From Promethearchaeota archaeon (GTDB lineage Archaea > Asgardarchaeota > Lokiarchaeia > Sigynarchaeales > SOKP01), in NCBI GenBank assembly GCA_004524515.1, contig SDNV01000063.1:1-15918 (forward strand): a stretch of 15,918 nucleotides of DNA. Reading direction: 5' to 3'. Shown here piece by piece: positions 6,043 through 13,681 of the stretch. The notes under the pieces were generated by a model, which was not told the origin of the DNA, ran no database searches, and was given only the letters and a program-made list of their open reading frames with translations. Positions within the stretch are counted from its first letter, which is position 1. Each line of letters begins with the position of its first letter. The position numbers were made by a program, and so were the translations under genes.

Positions 6043-6849
6043 ATGCAAATCTTTGAAGTTCTGGAATTAGAAGAATCTCCCTATATGGCTACAAATGAAA
6101 TTTTAGAGGGAGAAACTGTAAAAGATTTCATAAACGAAAATAATGCTCATAAGGTATTCTTGCTCGTGGATCATGATGCTAAAAATATTTATTTGTGGAA
6201 TGGTCCAAGAAGCCCTTTTAAACTTCAAATTTATGGGGGTATTTTAGCAAGAAAAATGCGACAACAACTTAGATTGTTTTATCGAGTATATCCCTTGAAT
6301 ATCTTTTCTGAAGATGATAAAAAATTTAAAGATGTTATGGAAAAATCCTTAGGAGGAGGTACTGCTAAACCTATACAAGCAGAGGATTTTGTGGAAAGTA
6401 GATATAGCTCAAGTTCTCGATTAGATATAACAATTGCTACTAATATTAATGTAAACAAAGCAATCGAATATATTAATGAAATACCCCTTTCCGAAAAATA
6501 CGAACGTAAATTCTTAATAGTTGGTGGAAACGTATACACAGAAGAGGAAGTGACCGAAAGCTTTCTTACTGAGGAAAAAACGATTAAAAAACCTTTAAAG
6601 CTGGGATTTCTCAATAGAGGATTTACTTTTTTTAGTGACCAAGATTATTCTACTCGTTTAGTAATCAATGATCGACAAATTCAAGGAATTGAATTAGTTA
6701 TTCGTAAATTAGATAAGGCTCAAACCCCGCCCTTAGAGTCAAAAATCCCTATTTTTGAAGAAGAAAAATATTCAAAACCCGGGAATATCCATGACGTTTT
6801 AAATGCGTTTAAAATTCCCGATACAATACCCGAAGAAGAAAAAGATTAA
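6043..6849 (+). CDS. Conserved-looking 268-residue cytosolic protein of unknown function
   Basis: No signal peptide or membrane helix. The N-terminal half has an alternating strand/helix pattern. After a segment containing GETVKDFINENNAH, KVFLLVDHDAKNIYLWNGP (about 37-55) looks like two strands joined by an acidic turn, and SPFKLQIYGGILARKMRQQL (57-76) is an amphipathic helix. The pattern 'valine-leucine strand, charged turn, I-Y-L-W-N-G, helix' resembles a gelsolin-type repeat, the actin-binding fold Asgard archaea are known to carry. This is visual and low-confidence; longin- or roadblock-like folds are alternatives. A glycine-rich linker (GGG near 104-106) precedes a second alpha/beta part with RKFLIVGGNVYTEEEV, ending in an acidic tail. 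ATG 6043 appears leaderless. Divergent from rps6e and upstream of fae-hps with 240 nt between, so probably its own transcript. Confidence 0.7.
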   Translation: MQIFEVLELEESPYMATNEILEGETVKDFINENNAHKVFLLVDHDAKNIYLWNGPRSPFKLQIYGGILARKMRQQLRLFYRVYPLNIFSEDDKKFKDVMEKSLGGGTAKPIQAEDFVESRYSSSSRLDITIATNINVNKAIEYINEIPLSEKYERKFLIVGGNVYTEEEVTESFLTEEKTIKKPLKLGFLNRGFTFFSDQDYSTRLVINDRQIQGIELVIRKLDKAQTPPLESKIPIFEEEKYSKPGNIHDVLNAFKIPDTIPEEEKD

Positions 6850-7090
6850 GATTTAACTTAAAATTTTAAGTATATCTCAAGAGTTATTGTTAATGCATTT
6901 CCAATTATCATGAAGTTGTCGGTAATTTATATCAAATAATTAAAATTTTATATGGAAATTTTAATAATGTGTATTTTCTTTAATTACATGCATAAAGAGT
7001 TTTTAAAATATTATCTACAAAATATATGCATTAAAATATATAAATTGTTTTAAAGCATTAAATAAATAAAAAATAAAATATTGTGTGAAA
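6850..7090. other. Spacer with 16-nt palindrome and fae-hps promoter
   Basis: A perfect AT-rich palindrome, ACTTAAAATTTTAAGT (6856-6871), begins 6 nt after the stop of the preceding gene and may help end its transcript. Farther on, ATTAAAATATATAAA near 7031-7045 is a TATA-like element. It would start transcription at about 7065-7072, roughly 20-25 nt before ATG 7091. No small gene seen. Confidence 0.35.
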
Positions 7091-8368
7091 ATGGCTAAAG
7101 CGGAGTATTTTGTTGGAGAGGTCTTAATTGGGGAACCACCCAATCTCGCTCATTTAGATTTAGTAATTGGTTCCAAGGATGGTCCAATAGGAGTTGCATT
7201 TGCAAATGCTATAAGTTCTCCTAGTATAGGACACGGAGGTCTGTTAGCATGTATTCGTCCTAATCTGGTACCTAAACCTTACACCCTTATTATTCCTAAA
7301 GTTACAGTATCCAAAATGGAAGATGCAAATAAGATTTTTGGTCCAGCACAGGCCGCTGTTGCTAAAGGAATTGCAGACGCAGTTGAAGAGGGCATCATCC
7401 CTATGAATAAATTGGAAGATTGGCTTATAATTGTAAGTGTTTTCATACATCCTGAAGCTACTGATTATCGAAAAATCTACCAATACAATTATGGAGCAGT
7501 TAAATTAGCTCTTCAAAGAGCATTAAAGAGTTATCCCCCAATTGAGAAGATCTTTTATGATAAAGATAGAGCAAAACATCCTGTTGCTGGTATGCGCGTT
7601 CCAAGATTATGGAGACCCCCCTATATACAGATCGCATTGGACGATCCAGATCTCCCACGCCAAATCAAAGTCGTTAAAGATTTACCCAAAAGTGATAGAA
7701 TCATCATTGAGATTGGAACACCATTGCTTAAAAAGTATGGTGTTGAAGCAATAAAACAAATTCGTGAGTTTTCTAATGAATCATTTATGGTGGCCGATTT
7801 AAAAACCCTTGATGTAGGAAAATTAGAAGTGGATTTTGCATTTGATGCAACTGCCGATGCAGTCGTTGCAAGTGGATTAGCATCTATTTCCTCTATCGAT
7901 AAGTTCATTCTTGAAGCTCAGAGATTAGGGATTTACGCTTTTATAGACACAATGGAAGTAGAGAATCCTATAGCGAAATTAAGTCAGCTTAAACAAATTC
8001 CCGATGTTGTAATACTTCACAGAGCTATTGATGCTGAAGCGGCTGCTTCTGGTACGAATGAAGCACAAAAAGCAGCTTGGCAAAATATACCCAAAATTAA
8101 AGAACTGTATAAAGATAAAAAATTAGCATCTGGGAAGGATCGCGTATTAGTCGCTGTGGCTGGCGGAATTGATCAGCGTTCGGCAAGTTATGCAATTGAT
8201 ATGGGAGCTGATATATTAATAATTGGAAGATTTATTACCTCTGCAAAGGATGTTAAAAATGCAATGAGACAAGTATTGAATATTTTACCAGGTTATTCTG
8301 ATATAGATTTAAAGCGGATTCACTCCGAAGATGACGACAATTCAGTAAAAAAACCTAAATGGGACTAA
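7091..8368 (+). CDS. fae-hps: Bifunctional formaldehyde-activating enzyme / 3-hexulose-6-phosphate synthase (Fae-Hps)
   Basis: 425 residues, the usual size of the archaeal fusion. The Fae domain (1 to about 165) condenses formaldehyde with a tetrahydropterin. Its catalytic His is in NLAHLD (His21), and PSIGHGG, YTLIIPKVT and FGPAQAAVAKGIADAV are characteristic. The Hps domain (about 170-395) is an OMP-decarboxylase-like TIM barrel: IQIALDDPDL, DRIIIEIGTPLLKKYG, MVADLKTLDVG, then FAFDATADAVVASGLAS, VILHRAID, VAVAGGI and ADILIIGRFITSAKDV. In archaea lacking the oxidative pentose-phosphate pathway, Hps runs in reverse to make ribulose 5-phosphate from fructose 6-phosphate via hexulose 6-phosphate, and Fae captures the released formaldehyde. 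GTG 7085 would add two residues; ATG 7091 starts the conserved AKAEYFVGE. No Shine-Dalgarno. No separate hexulose isomerase is in the window. Confidence 0.97.
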   Translation: MAKAEYFVGEVLIGEPPNLAHLDLVIGSKDGPIGVAFANAISSPSIGHGGLLACIRPNLVPKPYTLIIPKVTVSKMEDANKIFGPAQAAVAKGIADAVEEGIIPMNKLEDWLIIVSVFIHPEATDYRKIYQYNYGAVKLALQRALKSYPPIEKIFYDKDRAKHPVAGMRVPRLWRPPYIQIALDDPDLPRQIKVVKDLPKSDRIIIEIGTPLLKKYGVEAIKQIREFSNESFMVADLKTLDVGKLEVDFAFDATADAVVASGLASISSIDKFILEAQRLGIYAFIDTMEVENPIAKLSQLKQIPDVVILHRAIDAEAAASGTNEAQKAAWQNIPKIKELYKDKKLASGKDRVLVAVAGGIDQRSASYAIDMGADILIIGRFITSAKDVKNAMRQVLNILPGYSDIDLKRIHSEDDDNSVKKPKWD

Positions 8369-8387
8369 TTTTTTCAATCTTTTTTCT

Positions 8388-8688
8388 CTATTTGATGAAA
8401 TATGTAAAAAAGATACTGGTGTCTTCAGATTTTGTGTTTTTATTTTTTAAACAAGAAACTCCTAAGGATACTAAAAGAAGTAAAATTTCAAGTTCTGCTA
8501 TTGCAATATTAAGATAACCCAGAATAAGTAAGAAAAGGAGATATACCAATAGAAAAAATCCACTTACAACTTCGATAATAAAAGAGAGAATAAAAGAAGG
8601 TTATTCGTTAAAAATTTATGGAGATTCACAGCAAGAGGTGGAAGAGTTTGTTAATCTCTTTGTTAAGCGAGACCTCGAATTACTATGA
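8388..8688. pseudogene. Gene remnants in the convergent spacer
   Basis: Two startless frames lie in this 500-nt gap between fae-hps and the TrmB-like gene. On the minus strand, 8600 to 8388 reads a strongly hydrophobic stretch (FLLVYLLFLLILGYLNIAIA, then ELEILLLLVSLGVSC) and ends KSEDTSIFFTYFIK, like the end of a two-helix membrane protein. On the plus strand, 8518-8688 ends TSIIKERIKEGYSLKIYGDS and QQEVEEFVNLFVKRDLELL, with well-mixed charged composition. Neither has ATG, GTG or TTG in a useful place, and they overlap at 8518-8600, so at most one is real there. Most likely these are decayed gene ends. Confidence 0.3.
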
Positions 8689-8719
8689 ATTGTCAGACAA
8701 TATAACTCAATTTGTTATA
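8689..8719. repeat. Two adjoining short inverted repeats
   Basis: ATTGTC-A-GACAAT (8689-8701) is immediately followed, sharing one base, by TATAAC-7 nt-GTTATA (8701-8719). They begin at the stop codon of the plus-strand remnant and lie between two convergent genes. They could be a protein-binding site or part of a transcript end. The pairing is seen directly; the role is unknown. Confidence 0.4.
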
Positions 8720-8869
8720 AATATGACATAAAATATTGCATAACATGAATTATATAAAAGAGAAAATGAAAACCATCTCGTTTTTTTTAACCTAAAAAAT
8801 AAAAAAATAAAAATGAAATAGTGTTTTTTATCGCTTTTTGCTTTCAGTTTTGCGTTTTCATAGCTTTCC

Positions 8870-11125
8870 TTAAAGTTTAACGGGTCTAGATGATGCCTGG
8901 AAGATAGGTCCTATAAACTGAGAATATAATTTCGCATATGCTGGATGATTACTTACAATACTAATCACTTCAGTTTCTTGCTCTGCATAGGGCGCAAGAA
9001 TAACTTCTTCTGCATCACGAGTTACAGCAAAATATTCTCCAGCAGAGGTTAGATTGCGAAATTGGATATTGCCTAGTTGCATCATTTTCTTAACAATATC
9101 TCCATAAGCCTGCATATCCCAATGACAGGTGAGCATAAAGCGAGCAGCTTTTCGCTGATAAGCAAATTCAGAGAGAACTTGTAATATTTCTGGCAATACT
9201 ACAGGCGTAACTATTATAATGGATGATTTTGTTCTATAAACCGCATCTTTTATACATGCAATTAACGCATCTAAACCAATGGTATGCCATGTTGAAACTT
9301 GGCTTATTTCAGGAATTGAACTGGAAGTTGTATGAATATCTTTTAATTTTTCTTCGTTAGTTTCGGCGAGTTCAGTAACATCATCAATAGAATTCATAAA
9401 TTGAAGAGTGAAATCGGCAATAGCGTCTTTAACATTTTGAATAGTATCCCGAGTAGTCGTTGAGAGGCTATTTTGAAGTGTTCCAGCATTAGATTGATAT
9501 TTATTTTTGTGGTCTTCTAACATATTTACTAACATGGTATTCATATCCGCTGACTCTTCATTCCAAAGCTTAATTTCAGCATCAATTTTTCCCGAACACT
9601 CTTGTTTTCCGTTAGTAAATTTACCCTCCACATTCTTCGTCCAATTATCATTTTTTAGTTTGATTTCTCCATCAAATTTGGTATAATATTTGAGGGAATC
9701 ATCTTTATGCCTATTAATCGCCTCATCATATTGTTTATTATGTTGTTTTAATTTATTTTCTAAAGAATCTTTAAGCTTTATTGAGGTATCATTACAATCT
9801 TTAACACCACTCTGTAGAGTAGTATCAATTTCACCTGACATATCCGTAGCTAGAGTTTCTAATTCTGCACTAATTTCATCCTGTGCTCTTTTATCTAGAT
9901 CTGTAGTTTCAGTAGCTAGGGAGGTATTTTCTTTTCCCATAACATCTGTTACATCTGTTTTAAGCTCTTCGACAGTTGTTTGAGTAGCTCTAATATGACT
10001 ATTACAATCATCTATAAAATCATCTTTAAACGGTCTGGATAAGGATGCAACATCATTTTTTATTCTATCCCATCTTTCAATAAATTTTCTTTTTTTTCCT
10101 TTCGTAAAGAATAATCCTTGTTTTGTGATATCTTCTGAAAAATCACTAAACATGTTAGATGTATTTAATAGATTTTCGAGTAAAGTCAGAGCTCTATCTC
10201 TGTAAGAGTTAACTTGCTCTCTTAATTTTAAATGTCTGTCATCCATCTTTAAATGAACATCTGATTCTATTTTACCTGTGGTGCTTTTAACATGATTTAT
10301 ATGCTCCGTCAGTAAATTTGAGATTCTTTTCTTTAAATCAGTTATGACCTTGTCCATCCTTTCTAAATATTTTTCCAAAATCTGCTCCATTTTTGGTTTA
10401 AGTTCATTCGCAATGTTTTTATGCCTTTCGACATGTCCATCTAAATCTTTCTTCAATTCCTTTTCCAGTTCCCCTATTCGATTAGAAAAATCCCCTAATA
10501 GATCAGCAATTAGCTTATTTAAATCATCCTTTGCTCGATTAATCTCAGTCTCATTATCATTAATAAATGATTGAGATATATTTTTTAGTTCAGATTCCAA
10601 GCTATTATGAATACTATGAAGATTAGCTTCTAGTGCTTTTGAGGTTTCAGTAAAACGAGCAGTTGCTTTATCTATCCTTTCCTTTTTGCTACTATTTTTG
10701 CTATCTGAATCCGTAAAAAAATCCTCTACTTGGTTTTTTACCGCCTCTTCGACTTCTTCAATGCTCTTGTTTTGAATTGCCTCAAGCTTGTCAAATCTAT
10801 TTGATTGGTCTGTTAAAACATTATCTTTAATTTTTGCAATCTCATTTCGAAATATTTCTGATTCATTAGTAAATAACTCAAAATAAGGTTCAAGTGGAAT
10901 ATATCTGTCAACAATACCGGAAATCCTTTTTAGGAAACTCTTTTCTACTAACATATTTGTAATCTGTTCCACTCTTGCATATTCTATCTCCCCCTCTTCA
11001 AAAGAAAGGAATGCTTCAGAAATAGTTGCTCTTGGAGTTCTTAAATACATTAAATATACTTTAATATCATCCTCTGTTAATCCATATCGAGTAAATACTT
11101 CTTTGGTAAATTCTTTTAGAGACAT
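8870..11125 (-). CDS. TrmB-like winged-helix protein with a very long coiled coil
   Basis: 751 residues from ATG 11125. The N-terminus (about 8-85) is a winged helix of TrmB type: YGLTEDDIKVYLMYLRTPRA, then ARVEQITNMLVEKSFLKRIS and a wing ending in DRYIPLEPYFELF. About 90-600 is an almost unbroken, charged, heptad-rich helix with no membrane segment, interrupted near GLFFTKGKKRKFIERWDR. The C-terminal 142 residues, from VSTWHTIGLDALIACIKDAV, form an alpha/beta domain (SSIIIVTPVVLPEILQVL, ARFMLTCHW, EVILAPYA) like the phospholipase-D-like effector part of TrmB regulators. TrmB proteins are usually 250-350 residues, so the helix is an insertion between sensor and DNA-binding parts. ATG 11143 adds six residues but has no Shine-Dalgarno; ATG 11125 has GGAG 10 nt upstream. 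Could be a regulator or a structural/chromosome-associated protein. Confidence 0.8.
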   Translation of the reverse strand: MSLKEFTKEVFTRYGLTEDDIKVYLMYLRTPRATISEAFLSFEEGEIEYARVEQITNMLVEKSFLKRISGIVDRYIPLEPYFELFTNESEIFRNEIAKIKDNVLTDQSNRFDKLEAIQNKSIEEVEEAVKNQVEDFFTDSDSKNSSKKERIDKATARFTETSKALEANLHSIHNSLESELKNISQSFINDNETEINRAKDDLNKLIADLLGDFSNRIGELEKELKKDLDGHVERHKNIANELKPKMEQILEKYLERMDKVITDLKKRISNLLTEHINHVKSTTGKIESDVHLKMDDRHLKLREQVNSYRDRALTLLENLLNTSNMFSDFSEDITKQGLFFTKGKKRKFIERWDRIKNDVASLSRPFKDDFIDDCNSHIRATQTTVEELKTDVTDVMGKENTSLATETTDLDKRAQDEISAELETLATDMSGEIDTTLQSGVKDCNDTSIKLKDSLENKLKQHNKQYDEAINRHKDDSLKYYTKFDGEIKLKNDNWTKNVEGKFTNGKQECSGKIDAEIKLWNEESADMNTMLVNMLEDHKNKYQSNAGTLQNSLSTTTRDTIQNVKDAIADFTLQFMNSIDDVTELAETNEEKLKDIHTTSSSIPEISQVSTWHTIGLDALIACIKDAVYRTKSSIIIVTPVVLPEILQVLSEFAYQRKAARFMLTCHWDMQAYGDIVKKMMQLGNIQFRNLTSAGEYFAVTRDAEEVILAPYAEQETEVISIVSNHPAYAKLYSQFIGPIFQASSRPVKL

Positions 11126-11319
11126 AGTTTTATTACTCCACATTAATTTAAAATTAATCTCTTGTATAAATCAAATTAAATTCTATAAGAATTGGGTTAT
11201 TTATATTTTGTTTTAATGTGCTTAATAATATTTTTATATTGATTTTGATTTTTAAAGCTTTACATATCAAAAAAAAAATACTCTTTTTTATTTTTTAAAT
11301 TGAATTATTTGATAAATCT

Positions 11320-12714
11320 TCACTTATTTGTAAGTTGGACTTTTTGAAAAACAATAAAGGCTACAAATAGTAATGAGGAACCTAAAATAGATAAGATGAT
11401 GATATATCCAAGCGAAGCTTCCGGTCCAAATAACTCAAGTACAAACGAGATTATTAACAATGTAGTAGCTGCAGCTAAAGATCCCATCATTATAAAAGCC
11501 CCTGAATATGAACCACTTAATTTTTTACTGTTTTTTGATTCTGCATTATCAATAAGATCACTCATAATGGCAAAAGGAAATACCATTGTACCAACCATAC
11601 CACAAAAACAAAAAGCAATTAGGAGAATACCCACAACCAGAATTATCTCATTTGACATGGGAATTATTAATGTAAAGAATAATAAAAAAGAGATACAGGC
11701 AAAAATCAGACAAATTGAAAGAGTTTCTTTCAATCCAAATTTTTCAGAAAGTTTTTTCCAACCAATAAATGAAAATCCTGAAAATAGAATTACAGTTATA
11801 GCCATTAAAATAAACTCATTCCCCCTCATAGAAATAACGAATGTGGATAAATTCAAAACTAAATATTGAAATGCCACAAAAGGTATCCAAAATAAGTAAA
11901 ATGTAAGTAGAAATAACCGATAATTTTTATCCTTAAAGGGACCTGCTAATTCTTTCAGAATGTCATTAAAAGAAGCTTTTTCTTTTCTTTGTTTCGGAGG
12001 TTCTTTTATGATTAATAACATTAAAATGAAGCATATACAAAATGTAATACTCATTAAGGTTGCAAAGAGAATGATTTGGTCGGAAATTATTCGACCTACT
12101 ATTGAAGAAGAATAATAAAGTTTAGGATCTTCTCTTGAAAGATTTTTTGTGGCATCTCCCATTAAAACTATTGGTCCAATCGTTCCAATTACCGTACCCA
12201 AAATCATCATTATCATATTCACCATCGAAATTTTAATTCGATTTTGCTCTTCTGTGCTCAGTTCTGGAAGTAAAGAATATATAATAGGTTGGAATCCAGC
12301 GATTGTTATTCTAAATACAAAACCGAAAAATATTAGCCAAATTATTAGAGGGAGATAGATTTCACCATATGATCCTGTTGGTGGAGGTGGAAACCAGATA
12401 AATATAAAACTAATGGCAAGTATTGGCCCTGAAAATAAGAGTACTTTTTTTTTGCCAATTTTATCTGCTACAACGCCCCATATTATACAAAAAACAGCAT
12501 AAACTATAATTGTTGTAGAATAAATTATCCCAATGATTATTGGTGGTTGACCCATAATGTTAATATAAAATAGTAATGTGAAAAATACTGCAATTGCTAA
12601 TATAGCAGTTAATCCCATATTTGGTAAAGTAAATATTATTGCTTTACCTGTTGATAATACCCGTTGCTCCTTCAGATTGTCATTCTTTTTAAAGTTAGTT
12701 AGTTTTTCTGTCAT
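11320..12714 (-). CDS. MFS transporter, GPH/MelB-like (MFS_2)
   Basis: 464 residues with about 12 membrane helices and a cytoplasmic, lysine-rich N-terminus. The loop between helices 2 and 3 has the MFS signature in GVVADKIGKKKVLLFSGP. The stretch FPFAIMSDLIDNAESKNSKK followed by LSGSYSGAFIMMGSLAA resembles the glycoside-pentoside-hexuronide:cation symporter branch, where an acidic residue pair before helix 11 is typical. A central basic/acidic loop (KEPPKQRKEKASFNDILKEL) divides the two halves. The substrate is probably a sugar or related solute, but nothing nearby identifies it. Start ATG 12714 has no clear Shine-Dalgarno. It is 177 nt upstream of the TrmB-like gene on the same strand; TrmB proteins often control sugar transport, so a link is conceivable but unproven. 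Confidence 0.85.
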   Translation of the reverse strand: MTEKLTNFKKNDNLKEQRVLSTGKAIIFTLPNMGLTAILAIAVFFTLLFYINIMGQPPIIIGIIYSTTIIVYAVFCIIWGVVADKIGKKKVLLFSGPILAISFIFIWFPPPPTGSYGEIYLPLIIWLIFFGFVFRITIAGFQPIIYSLLPELSTEEQNRIKISMVNMIMMILGTVIGTIGPIVLMGDATKNLSREDPKLYYSSSIVGRIISDQIILFATLMSITFCICFILMLLIIKEPPKQRKEKASFNDILKELAGPFKDKNYRLFLLTFYLFWIPFVAFQYLVLNLSTFVISMRGNEFILMAITVILFSGFSFIGWKKLSEKFGLKETLSICLIFACISFLLFFTLIIPMSNEIILVVGILLIAFCFCGMVGTMVFPFAIMSDLIDNAESKNSKKLSGSYSGAFIMMGSLAAATTLLIISFVLELFGPEASLGYIIILSILGSSLLFVAFIVFQKVQLTNK

Positions 12715-12787
12715 TTTCAGTATAACTGCGTTATTTTATTGAAAAATAAAAATTTCATTTAATTATAAAAAGTTATGATATGAAATA

Positions 12788-12806
12788 TATACTTTATTTT
12801 AGTATA
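12788..12806. promoter_or_regulatory. Inverted repeat in a divergent promoter region
   Basis: TATACT (12788-12793) and AGTATA (12801-12806) form an inverted repeat with a 7-nt spacer, between the divergent transporter and ectodomain genes. AT-rich arms can match by chance and may simply include a TATA box, but the position suits an operator. Confidence 0.3.
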
Positions 12807-12914
12807 AGACCATTTCTATTATTGATTAATTCTAATATGGGGAGAAGTATTCCTTAATCCTTTTTATATCAAACTGATTTTATCTTTATAGAACAAATTT
12901 AAGTGATAAAAATA

Positions 12915-13610
12915 ATGAGAAATGTAAATAAAATTATATTTAGTGTATTTATGTTCTCAATTGTATTTTCAACTCTAATAGTTTTTAATACTCAAACTGT
13001 GGTGGCAGCAAGTGATGACGAAAAGATTAATATTGACGATGGTGATGAAGTTCAAGAACAGATTCGTGCTAATGAAAGAGTCAGATTTCGTTTTAGAGAA
13101 AGAACGAGAATAACTGTTGAGTGTAATGAAAGAGTAAATTGCTCTATTGACTGTGATGCTAAAAGAATTGGTGATAAAGATTTTGAAATTGAAATTGAGT
13201 CAGATGATCCTATTAATTTAACAATGAAATGTAAGGAAGAACAAAATAGCTTAGGTTTACTAAAAGGGAATACATATACGGTAAGAAATCGTAATCGCTA
13301 TACCTACAGAGAAGGCTTCGTAGCTGAAATAAAATCAAGTGAAGATGATATCGAAGCGAAACTTAGGATTGAGGAAACTGATGAGAATCGAGGCGGAACG
13401 TGGGCCTACTATGATCATAAAAATGAAGAATGGGTTACTGTTGAAACTACATCTAAAAACGGTTATTTAGAATGTGAAACAGATCATTTTTCAACATGGA
13501 CAATATTGGTTCCTGAAATAGATTACATTCTTATAACTTTCATCGGGATTGGTGTTGGCGCATTAATTTTAGTTGGGATCATATACCTATACATGAAAAA
13601 AAGAAAATAA
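12915..13610 (+). CDS. Secreted, membrane-anchored ectodomain protein
   Basis: 231 residues from ATG 12915 (GTG 12903 adds four). The N-terminus is a signal peptide with a hydrophobic core (IIFSVFMFSIVFSTLIVF) and an A-A-S cleavage-like site at about 32-33. An acidic then arginine-rich segment (ERVRFRFRERTRITVE) begins the outer domain, with cysteines near 70, 76, 80, 106 and 187. The second half reads GFVAEIKSSEDDIEAKLRIE, WAYYDHKNEEWVTVETT, then HFSTWTILVPE, the strand pattern seen in archaeal surface beta-sandwich domains such as the region before PGF-CTERM anchors. A single TM helix (about 204-226) ends in KKRK, so the outer domain faces outward and only a few residues are inside. It shares its domain layout with the next gene, 71 nt downstream on the same strand, and probably acts with it. 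No known function. Confidence 0.75.
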   Translation: MRNVNKIIFSVFMFSIVFSTLIVFNTQTVVAASDDEKINIDDGDEVQEQIRANERVRFRFRERTRITVECNERVNCSIDCDAKRIGDKDFEIEIESDDPINLTMKCKEEQNSLGLLKGNTYTVRNRNRYTYREGFVAEIKSSEDDIEAKLRIEETDENRGGTWAYYDHKNEEWVTVETTSKNGYLECETDHFSTWTILVPEIDYILITFIGIGVGALILVGIIYLYMKKRK

Positions 13611-13681
13611 AGACAATAAATTATAATTACTATATTTTTTTTAAATTTTTAAAATAAATCTCTAACAAAATTTTCAGAATA

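Noticed and set aside
6279..6614. Minus-strand frame of 111 codons
   Set aside because: Antisense shadow of the 268-residue protein, without motif or promoter.
7244..7908. Three reading frames inside fae-hps on both strands
   Set aside because: The Fae-Hps assignment is unambiguous over the whole stretch.
9690..10574. Plus-strand frames of 97 and 76 codons
   Set aside because: Antisense shadows of the long coiled-coil gene; serine/leucine-rich composition is the usual mirror of a Glu/Lys-rich helix.
11396..12358. Plus-strand frames of 157 and 69 codons
   Set aside because: Antisense to the transporter gene, whose 12-helix pattern and MFS motif are clear.
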